Of a stretch of 36,668 nt of DNA, positions 1 through 7,310 are shown piece by piece (positions within the stretch are counted from its first letter, which is position 1; each line of letters begins with the position of its first letter). The notes under the pieces are model-generated. The model made no database searches. It saw nothing but the letters and a program-made list of their open reading frames with translations, and was not told where the DNA came from. Source of the DNA: Methanomicrobia archaeon (GTDB lineage: Archaea > Halobacteriota > Bog-38 > Methanoflorentales > Methanoflorentaceae); NCBI GenBank assembly GCA_015661395.1, contig JACWML010000013.1, positions 1 to 36,668 on the forward strand, written 5' to 3'. The position numbers were made by a program, and so were the translations under genes.

Positions 1-96
1 TACGAACGCAACTACGAACGCAACTACGAACGCAACTACGAACGCAACTACGAACGCAACTACGAACGCAACTACGAACGCAACTACGAACGCAAC
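1..96. repeat. 12-bp tandem repeat, eight copies
   Basis: The unit tacgaacgcaac is repeated eight times without change and starts at the window edge, so the true array may be longer. It lies in frame inside the surface-protein gene below and encodes Thr-Asn-Ala-Thr per unit. A 12-bp unit keeps the reading frame, so copy number can vary without breaking the gene. Confidence 0.97.
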
Positions 97-607
97 CCCA
101 ACGTCAAGTGTCCCAACCGTCAGTTTAGCTCTTTGGACACCATCAACGCCTACCCTTGCTACCCATGTAGTAAACGACTCGCAACTCAAGCACTCGAGTG
201 AAGTTGCCGTAAGCTCCAACGAAAAACCCCAATCCAGCACGTCGCTGACAAACACCACGCAGTCGGCCGCGGGAGCAAAGGAGCTGAATGCAGACCCTGA
301 GAACTGCAGTGCGCCACTGACCCAGCCAACGAGTCTGGTTAGCGCGTCGCAGAAGTGTTTAGTGTACGCCCCGTCATTGCCGGTGCCTGCGGACTCGTCA
401 AATGCGTTCGCTGAAGCGACTGCGATATCAGCGGAAGCATCTGCGCTGTCACAGAATGGCTCAGTGCCGAGTTTGACCTTGCCAGTAGCCCAAACGAGCA
501 GCACAGCCAGTTTGCCCGCGCAGTCCGTGTTCGAGTTTGCTCTACTGGGGCTAGGAGCCCCGGCGCTCCTTGTCGGTTTGCTGTACCTGTTGCTAAGAAA
601 GGTTTAA
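2..607 (+). CDS. C-terminal part of a Ser/Thr-rich membrane-anchored surface protein (5' end outside window)
   Basis: The frame is open from the window edge to the TAA at 605-607, so this is a 3' fragment of about 201 codons. The first 32 residues are TNAT repeats, each with an N-A-T sequon. A low-complexity Ser/Thr/Ala/Pro stalk follows. The end is a hydrophobic segment (FEFALLGLGAPALLVGLLYL) with a short basic LLRKV tail, which fits a single-pass C-terminal anchor with the stalk outside the cell. Archaeal S-layer and adhesin-type proteins are commonly built this way, with N-glycosylated Thr-rich stalks. The N-terminal functional domain is missing, so the role is unknown. An internal ATG at 362 exists but the open frame upstream argues against starting there. 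Confidence 0.7.
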   Translation, partial: TNATTNATTNATTNATTNATTNATTNATTNATPTSSVPTVSLALWTPSTPTLATHVVNDSQLKHSSEVAVSSNEKPQSSTSLTNTTQSAAGAKELNADPENCSAPLTQPTSLVSASQKCLVYAPSLPVPADSSNAFAEATAISAEASALSQNGSVPSLTLPVAQTSSTASLPAQSVFEFALLGLGAPALLVGLLYLLLRKV

Positions 608-786
608 GAACTATCATCTTTTGGTTATCTTTTGTAGCTCCCCTGCTTACGACGCGCTTGACTGCGTAGTTTGTTGTAGCAAGGCATCGTTTGGCGTCAG
701 TAGCCAGCGCTTGTGACGTTTGGCGCTGTTTGTGACGCGCTCTTGCAACGAAAAAGGCTTTCTAAGATCAGGTTTAATGGGGATCG

Positions 787-1782
787 ATGATCAGAGTTGG
801 GATAATAGGCGGATCTGGTTACACAGGCGGGGAATTGCTGAGATTGCTCGTTCAGCATCCAGACGTCGACGTGACCATAGTGACTTCGCGGGCCCTCGAT
901 GCTGTCCCGGTCACCGATGTTCACCGCTATCTAAAGGGGTTTTATGACCTCCGGTTTGTAAACGCCGAAGCCAAGGCGGTGGCCGAACAATCGGACGTCG
1001 TATTTCTCGCGGTCCCCCACGGCGCCGCCATGGGAATCGTGCCGGATCTCATCGATGAGGATGTTCGCATTATCGACCTCAGCGCCGACTATCGTCTCGG
1101 ACGGAACTATGCGGAGGTCTACGGCCCGCACACCGATCCTCGAGACGCTGTCTACGGGCTACCCGAACTGCACCCCGAAGTTGCCCACGCCGACCTGTGT
1201 GCCAACCCCGGCTGCTACCCTACGGGAGCAATCTTGGCTGCGGCGCCGCTCGTCAAAGCAGGACTCGTCGATCACGCAGTATTCGATTCGAAGTCCGGGA
1301 TCTCGGGCGCAGGGGCAGCTCCAACGGAGACGTCGCACTATCCTAACTTGGCTGAGAACGTGGTACCGTACCAACTAACGAAACACCGGCACAAAGCCGA
1401 AATCGTTCAAGAGCTCCAGCGACTTGGAAACGTCGCCGTGAACTTCACCCCTCACGTTATCCCGTCCATTCGAGGCATCCTCACCACCGCGCACATCTTC
1501 ACCAGCGCTGAACTCGATGAGGATCGGATCCGATCACTTTACGAAGTGTTCTACGCCAACAGTCCGTTCATTCGGTTCAACGTTCCGTCGCTCGGGTCCG
1601 TCCGAGGCACGAACTTCTGCGACCTGTTCATTGAGCGAGACGCATCGACAAACCGCGTAGTCGTCGTCTCCGCCATTGATAACATGGTGAAGGGCGCGTC
1701 AGGCCAAGCCATCCAGAACATGAACCTCATGTTCGGTCTCGATGAGACGACCGGCCTCTGGTCTCCGGCACTGTCGCTCTGA
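787..1782 (+). CDS. argC: N-acetyl-gamma-glutamyl-phosphate reductase
   Basis: ArgC reduces N-acetylglutamyl phosphate to the semialdehyde with NADPH, the third step of ornithine/arginine synthesis in the cytoplasm. The 331-aa protein has the expected length. It begins with a Rossmann nucleotide-binding motif (GIIGGSGYTGGELLRLL, residues 5-21) and carries the catalytic cysteine in NPGCYPTGAIL (Cys143). The later HVIPSIRGIL stretch is also family-typical. The ATG follows a purine-rich GGGGATCG. The next gene starts 7 nt after the stop, so argC, the CBS gene and argJ are probably one transcript. Some family members act in LysW-dependent lysine synthesis, but the neighbouring argJ favours arginine. 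Confidence 0.97.
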   Translation: MIRVGIIGGSGYTGGELLRLLVQHPDVDVTIVTSRALDAVPVTDVHRYLKGFYDLRFVNAEAKAVAEQSDVVFLAVPHGAAMGIVPDLIDEDVRIIDLSADYRLGRNYAEVYGPHTDPRDAVYGLPELHPEVAHADLCANPGCYPTGAILAAAPLVKAGLVDHAVFDSKSGISGAGAAPTETSHYPNLAENVVPYQLTKHRHKAEIVQELQRLGNVAVNFTPHVIPSIRGILTTAHIFTSAELDEDRIRSLYEVFYANSPFIRFNVPSLGSVRGTNFCDLFIERDASTNRVVVVSAIDNMVKGASGQAIQNMNLMFGLDETTGLWSPALSL

Positions 1783-1789
1783 GGTGACA

Positions 1790-2263
1790 ATGAAAGTCGT
1801 AGACGTCATGAATCCAACCGTCATTTCAGTGACACCCAACACGACGGTGCGCGAGTGTATCAAGCTCTTACGGGAAAACAAGATAAGCGGCGTTCCGGTG
1901 GTGGCGGGTAGAGACATCGTCGGCATCATAACGGAGAACGACATACTCTCGCTCCTCGAGATACCCGAACACACAGGGTACTGGCTTCCGAGTCCCCTCG
2001 AGATCATCGAGGTTCCGGTGCGCGAAATTATCGAGCGCCTCGAGCTGAGAGACTCGATGAGCGAAGATATGGGCGAGTGGACGGTCGATCGCGTCATGAA
2101 AAAGCCCGTTCACACCATAGATGGCGATGCAGATATCGAAACCGCTACCGAACACATGATACGGCACAAGATCAACCGGCTTCCAGTCGTCGACGCAGCT
2201 GGTCAATTGATCGGAATCGTCACGCGCGGCGATATCATAAGAGGGATTGCTGAGGGCAGTTAA
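1790..2263 (+). CDS. Two-CBS-domain protein in the arg operon
   Basis: The 157-aa protein is a tandem CBS pair and nothing else. CBS1 covers about residues 4-55 (VMNPTVISVTPNTTVRECI, then GVPVV..DIVGIITENDIL). CBS2 covers about 98-153 (VMKKPVHTI, then RLPVVD..GQLIGIVTRGDII). Such pairs bind adenosyl nucleotides (AMP, ATP, SAM) and usually act as regulatory sensors. The ATG at 1790 is chosen because GAGGTGAC lies directly upstream, overlapping the argC stop. An upstream in-frame ATG at 1742 would overlap argC by 41 nt. Its TAA overlaps the argJ ATG by one base (taATG), which implies translational coupling. A role in adenylate-dependent control of arginine synthesis is inference only. Confidence 0.93.
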   Translation: MKVVDVMNPTVISVTPNTTVRECIKLLRENKISGVPVVAGRDIVGIITENDILSLLEIPEHTGYWLPSPLEIIEVPVREIIERLELRDSMSEDMGEWTVDRVMKKPVHTIDGDADIETATEHMIRHKINRLPVVDAAGQLIGIVTRGDIIRGIAEGS

Positions 2264-3453
2264 TGCGCGTCGTGGAGGGGGGCGTCTGCGCGGTGCGCGG
2301 AGTGAAAGCCTCCGGTTGCAGGGAGGGCAAAAATGGCCTCGCGGTCATCACCGGTGGCGGGCAAGCAGCAGCGGTGTTTACCACCAACAAAGTTACCGCA
2401 GCTCCTGTCATCGTTACGCGAAAACACCTCATCGAGAGTCAGCAGATCTTGGCGGTGGTGGCAAACAGCGGGAGCGCTAATGCTTTTACGGGACCAAATG
2501 GCATAGAAGATGCCGAGAGGGTCGCCGAATCCCTTGCGCGCCGCTTGCACATTCGCACAGCCGACGTTGCCGTTGCATCAACTGGCGTCATCGGAACCCC
2601 GCTCAACGTGAGCTGGATCGATTCGAAGATCATCGAGGCTCTATCGACGATAACTGATGAGGCCGATGGCAGTCTTGCAGCGGCACGAGCGATAATGACG
2701 ACTGATTCCACACCGAAGCAAATGGCAGTCGAGATCGACGGCGTGGCACTAGGCGGCATAGCGAAGGGGGCGGGGATGATTGAACCTCAGCTATCCACGA
2801 TGCTCGCTTTTATCTACACGGACGCTCGGCTCACTGCTGACGTTTTGCAGACGTGCCTGAAAAAAGCAGCCGATCTGAGCTTCAACATGGTCGTCATCGA
2901 TGGCGATACGAGCACCAACGATACGGTTCTTCTGATAACTACAGGCGAGAGCTCTTCGGCCATTGACATTGATGATTTTCAAAACGCGCTGAACTTTGTG
3001 TGCGTTGAGCTGGCGAAAATGATCGCACGCGACGGCGAAGGCGCGACAAAAATGATGGAAGTGACCGTCGCTGGCGCACGAAATCACGAGGACGCGATCA
3101 AGGCGGCAAAAGCTGTCGTACGATCACCTCTAGTGAAGACGGCGCTTTTTGGAGCGGATCCTAATTGGGGTAGGATCGTCACTGCCGTTGGCTACTCTGG
3201 TGCATTCATGGATCCGGAGGCCCTTTCACTCGCGCTGTCAGATGGAAAAGACACCTCCGTTGTATTGGTCGAAAAAGGCCTCATAAAAAGTGCGAGCGCT
3301 GATAGAGTCGACGAGGAGGCGCTTTCGACAATAATGAGCGGTAAGGAGATCTCGATCCTGGTGGATTTGGGGGTGGGGGCCGCAGCGGCCACGGCTTGGG
3401 GCTGCGACCTCACTGACGACTACGTGCGCATCAACGCCGAATACACCACCTAA
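2263..3453 (+). CDS. argJ: Glutamate N-acetyltransferase / ornithine acetyltransferase
   Basis: ArgJ moves the acetyl group from N-acetylornithine to glutamate (the cyclic arginine pathway). Bifunctional forms also use acetyl-CoA. The 396-aa length is normal. The precursor self-cleaves before a threonine nucleophile. Here the site is KGAGMIEPQLS-TMLAF, with Thr179 as the expected new N-terminus, and Ser-Thr replaces the usual Ala-Thr. The oxyanion-hole-like STGVIG motif lies at about 106-111. The gene starts inside the stop of the CBS gene. It ends 3 nt from the convergent helicase gene. Mono- or bifunctionality cannot be read from sequence alone. Confidence 0.96.
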   Translation: MRVVEGGVCAVRGVKASGCREGKNGLAVITGGGQAAAVFTTNKVTAAPVIVTRKHLIESQQILAVVANSGSANAFTGPNGIEDAERVAESLARRLHIRTADVAVASTGVIGTPLNVSWIDSKIIEALSTITDEADGSLAAARAIMTTDSTPKQMAVEIDGVALGGIAKGAGMIEPQLSTMLAFIYTDARLTADVLQTCLKKAADLSFNMVVIDGDTSTNDTVLLITTGESSSAIDIDDFQNALNFVCVELAKMIARDGEGATKMMEVTVAGARNHEDAIKAAKAVVRSPLVKTALFGADPNWGRIVTAVGYSGAFMDPEALSLALSDGKDTSVVLVEKGLIKSASADRVDEEALSTIMSGKEISILVDLGVGAAAATAWGCDLTDDYVRINAEYTT

Positions 3454-3456
3454 GGA

Positions 3457-5889
3457 CTAGCCTTCGATCTGCGATCTTATCCTGAGAGCCTGACGCGCTA
3501 TGTCCGTTTTGTTCAAAATCGTGGCCATTTTCGCAATAGATTCCATTAGTCGCACCGCTTGATCGAGGTAGCTCAGCACGTCGCCTGAATACGCGTGTAC
3601 ACCAAATTCGGACATCCGTTCTACGATCTCGCCGGGATCGAGACCCGCCACCCGTTGTTCGATGACCCACTTCGAGAAGTTACGTTCAGGACAGCCACAA
3701 AATGGCGACCCTTCGCAGCTGCAAGCAACGAATGCCACTGAAAAAGCCAGGACGCCGTCAAGCTCTTTTTGGTCGAGATAGGTCAGCTCATCGCTATTTC
3801 CTGAGAAGAGCATCTCAAGGTTTCCTCCGCTGAACACATTGGGAGATACGTTGACTCGGAGCGCCTTCGCGTAGCGTTGCACGTTGTTGAGGTATACCTG
3901 CGTAAAAACTTGCAGCTTCTGCAGGATATCGAACGGAGCGACGCCTTTCTTCACGGCCTCGGCCACTTGGACGGCTTCAGGGATAGTGAGAAAATCAGCA
4001 GCGACGACATGTCCAAGCTTCGTCGCTCGACCGTCCCCGGAAACAAACCCCAGGCGCTTGAGGCGCCGCAGCTGAGCGCTGCTGTCATAGTGGGCGAGCA
4101 TTTTGACGCTTCGACCGAACGTGAGGTTTGCGAGCACCTGCTCTGCCTGCTGGTCGTCGTCATATTCGATATCGACACTATCTGCGGAGCTTGAGAGTAG
4201 TTTGATCGCGATCTCATCCTCCGTTTGCGCCGCCTTGAATTTCTGGCTAGGGTCAGCAAGCAGGAAGACCTTGCCGACGTCGTGATAGTCTGGCCGCCCG
4301 GCACGCCCGAGCATCTGCTGAAACTCTTGCGGGGTTAGCCAGTTGATGCCCATCGCCAGGGACTCAAAGATGACTTGCGACGCGGGAAAATCAACACCAG
4401 CCCCGAGCGCCGCGGTGGTTACGACCGCTTCTACGGCGCCTTTGGCAAAGTTGGTTTCGACCTTCTTTCGTTCGCCGTACGAAAGGCCTCCGTGGTAGGG
4501 GGCGCTCTTCGCCGAGAGTGATTTAGACAGCCTATGACAACGCGCCCGGGAGTTCGTAAAAATGATCGACTGACCTTTATAGCCCTTGCTCGATGTCCGC
4601 GAGATCTCGTGTCGAACCAGCTTATTGATGATAGTCAGCTTGTCCCGCTCATTAGCGAAAACGAGGTGGCGCTCGATCGGCACCGGGCGTTCTTCAAACT
4701 CGATAAGCTCAGCACTAAGCTCGTGAGCGAGCGCGTGCGGGTTCCCGACGGTTGCAGACAGGTAAATCCGCTGTGAACGCGGGGCTAACGTCTTAAGCCG
4801 TGAGATGAGCCCGTCAAGCCGGCTTCCGCGCTCTTCGTCTTCTAGCATATGCACTTCGTCGACAACGATCGTCCCGATTTCGCCGAGGAGCTCAGCGTCG
4901 CCCGTGCGAAGCACCTGATCTATGCCCTCGTACGTCCCCACGAGAATGTCAGCTGAATAATCAGGCTCAACTCGGATCCAGTCTCGCGTCCGAATCCTGC
5001 TACCGCCGATTCTGAGGCTTACATTCAGGCCAAGGTCGCGGTAGCGGCCGTCAAAATCATCGTATTTCTGGTTTGCAAGAGCGACTAGGGGCACCACGAA
5101 TAATAGTTTTCCCTTGCCGCTGAGCAGGTTATTAACGCCTGCCAGCTCCCCAATAAGCGTTTTTCCCGTGGCCGTTGCCGACACGACCAGAAAATCCTTG
5201 CCCTTCAAAAGCCCCTGCTCCACTGCAAGAGATTGGACGGGAAGCAACGCTGATAGCTGTTTCTTAAGCAGCCGCTTCAGCCTGCTGTCCACTTCGAGTT
5301 CGTCGACCGTAATGCACGGGTAGCGCTCGGTGCCGCGCGAAAGCACATCATACCGTGTAAGCTCAGGATCGACACCGGAATCGAGGAAACGAGTAACTCG
5401 GTCGAGATCGCGCACTTTGTTAAGGAGCGTATTGAAGTGATCTTTGTGCATAAAACCGTGAAAACTGAGCTCTCGCCGCAATTCTGACTGGGCGCATTCC
5501 ATACAGATGAGCGCACCATGGTGGCGTACGAAATTGGCGTCGACGGGCTTGTAGCGGTGCATTCCGATGCAAAACCCGCAGACGAGTACCCGATCATAGG
5601 GAATCTGGTAAGCCTTTAACAGTTCCACGAGATCTTGAAACACCCTCTGGTCGGGTAGCGCGGCATCTTGGCGCTCGGCAAGCGTGATGTCGTGCTGACG
5701 CAAAACCTCAACGACGTCAGCTGGCCTCCTGAGATGCTCTTTCCCGCCGCGGATCTCCACGAATCGCTTCGGCCTCGGCCCTTTATGGGTGGGGCGAAGC
5801 GTCAACGTCGCGTCGAGGTCACATTGCGCGGGCTGGGTTGAAAAAACCTTAACGCTAGAGCGCTGCGCGTAGGCGATCAGGTGAGCCAT
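3457..5889 (-). CDS. Ski2-like DEAD/DEAH-box helicase with N-terminal zinc cysteines
   Basis: This 810-aa superfamily 2 helicase has the P-loop SATATGKTLIGE (about 237-248), DEVHMLEDEERGSRLDGL (344-361), YLSATVGNP (motif III) and QMLGRAGRPDY (motif VI). The ~200-residue N-terminus has CGFC (104-107) and CMEC (129-132), a likely zinc site. A second Cys-rich cluster (CSCEGSPFCGC) lies in the C-terminal third. This architecture is typical of an archaeal helicase family in methanogens, related to Hel308/Ski2. The substrate (DNA repair or RNA) is not known. Its ATG directly abuts the stop of the upstream regulator gene, so the two are co-transcribed. No truncation is seen. Confidence 0.93.
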   Translation of the reverse strand: MAHLIAYAQRSSVKVFSTQPAQCDLDATLTLRPTHKGPRPKRFVEIRGGKEHLRRPADVVEVLRQHDITLAERQDAALPDQRVFQDLVELLKAYQIPYDRVLVCGFCIGMHRYKPVDANFVRHHGALICMECAQSELRRELSFHGFMHKDHFNTLLNKVRDLDRVTRFLDSGVDPELTRYDVLSRGTERYPCITVDELEVDSRLKRLLKKQLSALLPVQSLAVEQGLLKGKDFLVVSATATGKTLIGELAGVNNLLSGKGKLLFVVPLVALANQKYDDFDGRYRDLGLNVSLRIGGSRIRTRDWIRVEPDYSADILVGTYEGIDQVLRTGDAELLGEIGTIVVDEVHMLEDEERGSRLDGLISRLKTLAPRSQRIYLSATVGNPHALAHELSAELIEFEERPVPIERHLVFANERDKLTIINKLVRHEISRTSSKGYKGQSIIFTNSRARCHRLSKSLSAKSAPYHGGLSYGERKKVETNFAKGAVEAVVTTAALGAGVDFPASQVIFESLAMGINWLTPQEFQQMLGRAGRPDYHDVGKVFLLADPSQKFKAAQTEDEIAIKLLSSSADSVDIEYDDDQQAEQVLANLTFGRSVKMLAHYDSSAQLRRLKRLGFVSGDGRATKLGHVVAADFLTIPEAVQVAEAVKKGVAPFDILQKLQVFTQVYLNNVQRYAKALRVNVSPNVFSGGNLEMLFSGNSDELTYLDQKELDGVLAFSVAFVACSCEGSPFCGCPERNFSKWVIEQRVAGLDPGEIVERMSEFGVHAYSGDVLSYLDQAVRLMESIAKMATILNKTDIARQALRIRSQIEG

Positions 5890-6708
5890 TTACTGGTTTC
5901 CTGCGCTGAGATCGACGGATTCGTAGGAAATATCGTGCGACATGAGGTTCGCGATGAGAGGCGGCACCGCCTCATCAACCGCGACGACCACCGTTGAGAG
6001 CCCCCGAAATGCCGCTTCGATGACGCCCTCAGCGGCACCGTACTGCATCAAGGGTGAAATGCCCGCTTTTCTTACCGAAACCAGCGCTTCCAAACCAAGA
6101 ATCGCGACAGGCTTGCCCGCCGCAATCCGCCTGAGTCCTTCTAGATCCACAGCTGCTGACCCGCCTCGTTGAACCCGAGGAACGACTGCGATCGTCACGT
6201 GCGCGCGGTCCATTGGGATGATCCCGCTCAAGTGCTCGACGCCAACGTCGTCGCCGCTACGCGCATCACCTATCGCGGTTCCACGCGCGCGCGACTCATC
6301 GCTGTCTGAGTGAAACGCATAAAGAAAGCCATCGCGCATCTTCAGCCCCACGGTTGTCCCTTTGCTGACGTCTTCTTCCGCGATAGCTGTCCACACGGCC
6401 ACTTTCCCCACGATGTCTTCCGTGATATATCGTATGTACTTGTTGAGCTCGTTCGTCCACTCGATGATCAGCTCAATGCCTGCCTTGGTGACCTCGTACT
6501 GCCCGCGTTTGTTAAACTTCACGTATCCGTCAGCGACAAGCTCCTTGAGATGCTCGGAGACGGCTTGAGGAGTCACCCCGACCCGGTCAGCAACTTCTCT
6601 TTGTCGGATCTTGGGCTGGAGCGCGGCTACTTCCACAAGCACCTGCATCTTGGTGCTCTTTCCTTTTTTCATCGGCCAAAAAAAGAGACTATCTTTTAGC
6701 CAGCTCAA
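5890..6708 (-). CDS. Winged-helix transcriptional regulator of the COG1497 type
   Basis: The protein has up to 272 aa. The N-terminal winged helix (about 20-75) contains QREVADRVGVTPQAVSEHLK, a clear recognition-helix pattern, followed by a wing and YEVTKAGIELI. The remaining ~190 residues resemble the ligand or regulatory region of the archaeal COG1497 predicted regulators. The 5' end is uncertain. The longest frame starts with TTG at 6708 and overlaps the upstream regulator gene by 20 nt. An ATG at 6672 (MKKGKSTKM) is the alternative and has no obvious ribosome binding site. It is followed with zero spacing by the helicase gene. The ligand is unknown. Confidence 0.85.
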   Translation of the reverse strand: MSWLKDSLFFWPMKKGKSTKMQVLVEVAALQPKIRQREVADRVGVTPQAVSEHLKELVADGYVKFNKRGQYEVTKAGIELIIEWTNELNKYIRYITEDIVGKVAVWTAIAEEDVSKGTTVGLKMRDGFLYAFHSDSDESRARGTAIGDARSGDDVGVEHLSGIIPMDRAHVTIAVVPRVQRGGSAAVDLEGLRRIAAGKPVAILGLEALVSVRKAGISPLMQYGAAEGVIEAAFRGLSTVVVAVDEAVPPLIANLMSHDISYESVDLSAGNQ

Positions 6709-7192
6709 ATCGATGACCCTTCACCACAAGATTCTGCGACCGTTTGGCGATGCCCCTGAGAAACGTCGGGCTCTGGTTCAGAGTGCGTGAAAGGTTTTGG
6801 ACTGAACTATTCCCATTTCTCACCTCGAATTCCATAGCATCGGCCACGTCGCGCAGCATTTCGTCATCGGTGATCGCTATACGGATGAGATCACATATGT
6901 CAGAAATCGAACACTGGAAGTCGGCACGAAGTTTCGAATAAGACGTGTGGTATTCAATTTGTGGCGTATTTCCTTGCTCGGGCATGCGCCATTTGGTCTC
7001 CACGAGACCAGTCCTTTGAAGCATGTCGAGGCTGTAATAGATATCTTCCTGCAACATCTCCCTGAGTTCGTCTTCGGTTCTCCAGCCGTTGAGCAGTGAG
7101 CTAAAGACCTTTTTGTGGGCGTCTGACTTAAAAACTCGTAAGAGCGGGACTAGATCAGCCGGATCATTGACGATGCGGGTCCTGTTGTTCAT
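6689..7192 (-). CDS. ArsR-like winged-helix regulator, archaeal type
   Basis: The 167-aa protein has an N-terminal winged-helix region (about 14-75; LLRVFKSDAHKKVFSSLLNG, then EDELREMLQ and SLDMLQRTGLVETKW). A helical C-terminal half follows, with a charged DICDLIRIAITDDEML stretch. The ATG at 7192 is chosen because GAGGTAG sits about 7 nt upstream. Ten more in-frame residues exist upstream without a better site. It is first in an apparent three-gene operon (this gene, the COG1497-type regulator, the helicase) with a 20-nt overlap to the next gene. It resembles predicted regulators found in methanogens. Target genes are unknown. Confidence 0.8.
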   Translation of the reverse strand: MNNRTRIVNDPADLVPLLRVFKSDAHKKVFSSLLNGWRTEDELREMLQEDIYYSLDMLQRTGLVETKWRMPEQGNTPQIEYHTSYSKLRADFQCSISDICDLIRIAITDDEMLRDVADAMEFEVRNGNSSVQNLSRTLNQSPTFLRGIAKRSQNLVVKGHRFELAKR

Positions 7193-7267
7193 GTGACTAC
7201 CTCGCATATTAGAACGTCGCAAAAGTAATTAAACTTTTTGAACTCCGGAATAGACATTAGATAGGAA

Positions 7268-7280
7268 CGCGTTTATAGAA
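7268..7280 (+). promoter_or_regulatory. Probable TATA box of hypF
   Basis: cgtttatagaa (core tttata 7272-7277) lies about 35 nt before the hypF ATG. Transcription starting about 25 nt downstream would leave a leader of roughly 10-15 nt. Confidence 0.45.
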
Positions 7281-7310
7281 TGCAACACGAATTGCGGCAA
7301 TTGGATTACC

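Noticed and set aside
1-96. Regular short repeats that might suggest a CRISPR array
   Set aside because: The units are 12 bp and contiguous, with no spacers, and they lie in frame in a Ser/Thr-rich protein.
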